Source: Winogradskyella sp. | Lineage (GTDB): Bacteria > Bacteroidota > Bacteroidia > Flavobacteriales > Flavobacteriaceae | Reading direction: 5' to 3' | DNA length: 64,000 bases | Assembly: GCF_003712105.1 (NCBI RefSeq) | Contig: NZ_RHLG01000005.1 | Span: forward strand, 266,109-330,108 | Part shown: positions 61,811 through 64,000 of the stretch, one piece after another | Numbering within the stretch: position 1 is the stretch's first letter | Layout: each line of letters starts with the position of its first letter | Program-made: the position numbers and the translations under genes | Notes under the pieces: model-generated | The model's database searches: none | Seen by the model: the letters and a program-made list of their open reading frames with translations, nothing else | What the model was told of the DNA's origin: nothing

Positions 61811-62734
61811 TTAATCTTTTAAAAAGTTAATGTTACGAGTAAGTCCTTTAAACTTAGTTCGTTTTATCGCAGATTTTTTAAATACTTTTCTAAACGTATC
61901 TTCAGTTATTTCTTCCCAATCTCTTTTTGTCATGGACAATAATTCTGGGTGTGGATTAAATAATGGCTCTTGATGTGGTTGGCTAAATCTGTTCCAAGGA
62001 CAAACATCCTGGCAAACATCGCACCCAAACATCCAATCATCAAACTTCCCTTTAAACGCGTTAGGAATATTATCCTTAAGCTCAATAGTAAAATAAGAAA
62101 TACATTTACTACCGTCTACAACAAACGGATTAACAATAGCTTCGGTTGGGCATGCATCAATACAAGCAGTGCAGGTGCCACAGTGATCGGTTGTTGGTGT
62201 ATCGTAATCCAACTCTAAATCTATGATGAGTTCTGCAATGAAATAGAAAGAGCCTATTTTTTGAGTTAATAGATTGCTGTGCTTACCTATCCAACCCAAT
62301 CCAGATTTTGCAGCCCATACCTTATCTAATACTGGAGCAGAATCTACAAATGCACGTCCATTAACTTCTCCAATTTCATTTTGAATTGTATATAGTAGCT
62401 CTTTTAATTTGTCTTTAATGACGAAGTGATAATCAGTGCCATAAGCGTACTTAGACACCTTAAAGGTGTTTTGACATTGCGTCTCTTTCGGAAAATAATT
62501 TAAAAGTAAAGAGACAACACTTTTAGAACCTTCAACAAGTTTTGTTGGATCTAATCGCTTATCGAAATGGTTTTCCATGTAGCGCATTTCGCCATGCATG
62601 TTTTTATTAAGCCAAGCTTCAAGTCTTGGTGCTTCCTCTTCTAAAAACTCGGCCTTACTAATACCACAAGACAAAAAACCGAGGCGCTTTGCTTCGGTTT
62701 TAATTAATTCTGTGTATTTGCTTCTATTATTCAA
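61811..62734 (-). CDS. queG: Epoxyqueuosine reductase (TTG start)
   Basis: A 307-residue cobalamin and Fe-S enzyme for the last step of queuosine synthesis, reducing epoxyqueuosine in tRNA. Two 4Fe-4S motifs are visible: '[16 protein letters not shown]' and '[15 protein letters not shown]'. '[20 protein letters not shown]' is the usual active-site segment. The start is TTG, overlapping the ruvB stop by four bases (TTGA); the first in-frame ATG lies about 45 codons inside. Confidence 0.96.
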   Translation of the reverse strand: MNNRSKYTELIKTEAKRLGFLSCGISKAEFLEEEAPRLEAWLNKNMHGEMRYMENHFDKRLDPTKLVEGSKSVVSLLLNYFPKETQCQNTFKVSKYAYGTDYHFVIKDKLKELLYTIQNEIGEVNGRAFVDSAPVLDKVWAAKSGLGWIGKHSNLLTQKIGSFYFIAELIIDLELDYDTPTTDHCGTCTACIDACPTEAIVNPFVVDGSKCISYFTIELKDNIPNAFKGKFDDWMFGCDVCQDVCPWNRFSQPHQEPLFNPHPELLSMTKRDWEEITEDTFRKVFKKSAIKRTKFKGLTRNINFLKD

Positions 62735-63753
62735 AATAAACCACCTTGTGTTGGTCCTTTTATTTTTCCTAAATGTTTGTAAGCCTGCTCTGTAACTTCA
62801 CGTCCACGGGGCGTTCTCATAATAAATCCTTGTTGGATTAAAAACGGTTCGTAGACTTCTTCAATAGTTTCAGAACTTTCGCTTACTGCTGTTGCTAGTG
62901 TTGTAATGCCAACAGGACCACCTTTAAATTTCTCTATTATAGTGGTTAGTATTTTATTATCCATTTCATCTAAACCATGTGCATCAACATTTAATGCTTC
63001 TAAAGCATATTTGGCAATAGCGATGTCTATATTTCCATCGCCTTTTATTTGCGCAAAATCTCTAACTCGTCGCAATAATGCATTAGCTATCCTAGGTGTA
63101 CCTCTACTTCGTCCTGCTATTTCTATTGCGGCTTCCATGGTAATTGGCATGTTTAATATTGAAGCGCTTCGCTGTACAATTGTAGTTAAGAGTTCGGTAT
63201 TGTAATATTGAAGTCTACTACTTATACCAAAACGTGCACGCATTGGAGCAGTTAATAAGCCCGAACGTGTTGTTGCACCGACAAGAGTAAATGGTGCCAA
63301 ATTAATCTGAACAGTACGTGCATTGGGTCCAGATTCAATCATGATATCAATCTTATAATCTTCCATTGCAGAATATAAATACTCTTCTACAATTGGACTT
63401 AGTCGGTGGATTTCATCTATGAACAAGACATCCCGTTCTTCAAGATTGGTAAGCAAACCAGCTAAATCTCCAGGTTTATCCAAAACAGGACCAGAGGTAA
63501 CTTTAATTCCCACATCTAATTCATTTGCTAAAATATGTGCTAAAGTTGTTTTTCCCAATCCGGGAGGCCCATGAAATAAAGTATGGTCTAATGCTTCACT
63601 TCTAAGATTAGCTGCTTGAACAAAAATCTGAAGATTTTCTAGAACTTTATCCTGACCTGTAAAGTCTTCAAAAGACAATGGTCTTAATCGTTTTTCAACA
63701 TCAAGCTCCTCAGGAGAATAATTTTCGTTAGTAGGATTTAGGTTTTCGTTCAT
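62731..63753 (-). CDS. ruvB: Holliday junction branch migration ATPase RuvB
   Basis: A 340-residue AAA+ motor that drives branch migration with RuvA. Walker A is at 62-69 ('[19 protein letters not shown]'), Walker B at about 110-116 ('[12 protein letters not shown]'), and the Arg-containing segment '[16 protein letters not shown]' is present. The C-terminal winged-helix DNA-binding part ends '[14 protein letters not shown]'. I use the ATG at 63753; a longer frame to 63804 would run through the preceding terminator. Confidence 0.97.
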   Translation of the reverse strand: MNENLNPTNENYSPEELDVEKRLRPLSFEDFTGQDKVLENLQIFVQAANLRSEALDHTLFHGPPGLGKTTLAHILANELDVGIKVTSGPVLDKPGDLAGLLTNLEERDVLFIDEIHRLSPIVEEYLYSAMEDYKIDIMIESGPNARTVQINLAPFTLVGATTRSGLLTAPMRARFGISSRLQYYNTELLTTIVQRSASILNMPITMEAAIEIAGRSRGTPRIANALLRRVRDFAQIKGDGNIDIAIAKYALEALNVDAHGLDEMDNKILTTIIEKFKGGPVGITTLATAVSESSETIEEVYEPFLIQQGFIMRTPRGREVTEQAYKHLGKIKGPTQGGLF

Positions 63754-63759
63754 ATAAAA

Positions 63760-63767
63760 CAAATATA
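63760..63767 (-). promoter_or_regulatory. -7 box of ruvB
   Basis: TATATTTG on the minus strand matches TAnnTTTG and ends six bases before the ATG, implying a leaderless or nearly leaderless transcript. A CTG 21 bases upstream, inside the terminator palindrome, could serve as -33. Confidence 0.55.
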
Positions 63768-63771
63768 ACGA

Positions 63772-63801
63772 AAAAGCCTTTCTGAATTCAGAAAGGCTTT
63801 T
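63772..63801 (-). terminator. Terminator of cytochrome oxidase subunit I gene
   Basis: A perfect 30-base palindrome centred on GAATTC (half-site AAAAGCCTTTCTGAA) lies 22 bases after the ctaD stop. Confidence 0.85.
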
Positions 63802-63823
63802 CAATTATACTATTAAACTTACA

Positions 63824-64000
63824 CTAATGGTGTAGTTCTTCTTCTCCGTCTTTCATCGGTACATTTTGAGGCACAAAGTCTTCGTCATGACCTGGTTTAC
63901 TATAATCATAAGACCAACGGTAAACATGTGGTATTGCTCCTGGCCAGTTCCCATGCATATGCTCAACAGGTGCTGTCCACTCTAAAGTATTAGATCTCCA
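63824..64000 (-). CDS. ctaD: Cytochrome c oxidase subunit I, C-terminal end (truncated by the window edge)
   Basis: Fifty-eight residues of the C-terminus are visible, with frame open to the window edge. The pieces 'NTLEWTAPVEHMHGNWPGAI', 'PHVYRWSYDY' and the hydrophilic tail ending 'EEELHH' match the end of Bacteroidota oxidase subunit I, where the conserved TLEW motif follows the last helix. The catalytic haem-copper part lies outside. Partner subunit genes are about 21 kb away at 39.9-43 kb on the same strand. Confidence 0.82.
   Translation of the reverse strand, partial: WRSNTLEWTAPVEHMHGNWPGAIPHVYRWSYDYSKPGHDEDFVPQNVPMKDGEEELHH

Noticed and set aside
63754..63804. Seventeen-codon N-terminal extension of RuvB
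   Set aside because: It would be encoded by the terminator palindrome and -7 box.

Overview
The window is a compact, AT-rich stretch of chromosome from a member of the Bacteroidota, almost certainly a marine-type Flavobacteriaceae. The evidence is the set of lineage-typical genes: SprA of the type IX secretion system (T9SS), a PorP/SprF partner, T9SS sorting domains on secreted proteins, a RemB-like gliding protein, and the pdxJ-CBS-nadK-DUF6089-uppS-bamA-ompH-ompH-murI order. Several genes are also preceded by the Bacteroidota -7 box TAnnTTTG instead of an E. coli-type -10. I see no rRNA, tRNA, CRISPR array, insertion sequence or prophage. No gap between genes exceeds about 220 bases.

Layout. 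1-2386: end of an AsmA-like gene, rpsU, a LysE exporter and a DUF2797 protein. 2430-3944: a GH3-family acyl-amido synthetase. 4142-7501: the protein quality-control set tig-clpP-clpX (minus strand). 7576-9050: a hydrolase and pdxJ. 9140-17426: a long plus-strand envelope block with a CBS protein, nadK, a DUF6089 barrel, uppS, bamA, two Skp/OmpH chaperones and murI. These genes link undecaprenyl carrier synthesis, peptidoglycan precursor supply and outer-membrane protein assembly. 17435-20886: a gamma-class carbonic anhydrase-like protein and a LytTR/LytS two-component pair. 21107-26774: a 1549-residue T9SS type B cargo protein with its PorP/SprF partner. 26908-29501: a NifU-type Fe-S scaffold, an unknown secreted protein with a convincing sigma-54-type promoter, and an MscS channel.

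29545-37417 is a minus-strand operon for a MacB-like ABC efflux system (ATPase, two permeases, adaptor, TolC, second adaptor) ending in tsaB. 37556-43062 carries cytochrome oxidase genes: cyoE, two subunit III-type genes, subunit IV, SCO, a SCO-like protein without cysteines, DUF420 and a small CxxC membrane protein. 43290-50515 holds an M36 metallopeptidase secreted by T9SS, a RemB-like barrel protein with a TonB-type domain at its N-terminus, and two tonB genes. 50577-59278 holds a VanZ-like protein, gcvH, sprA and ruvA. 59482-63753 holds a malic enzyme, queG and ruvB. The window ends inside the 3' part of cytochrome oxidase subunit I.

The main theme is the envelope: outer-membrane assembly (BamA, Skp), T9SS secretion and gliding (SprA, PorP, RemB, two cargo proteins) and energised transport (TonB, MacB-TolC). 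The most interesting observations are the TonB-module trio that includes RemB, the sigma-54-type promoter, a cluster of non-ATG starts at translationally coupled junctions, promoter boxes that read as false N-terminal residues 'YFC', a terminator/promoter overlap in front of murI, and a cysteine-free SCO-like protein beside the real SCO. No clearly novel defence or mobile system is visible.
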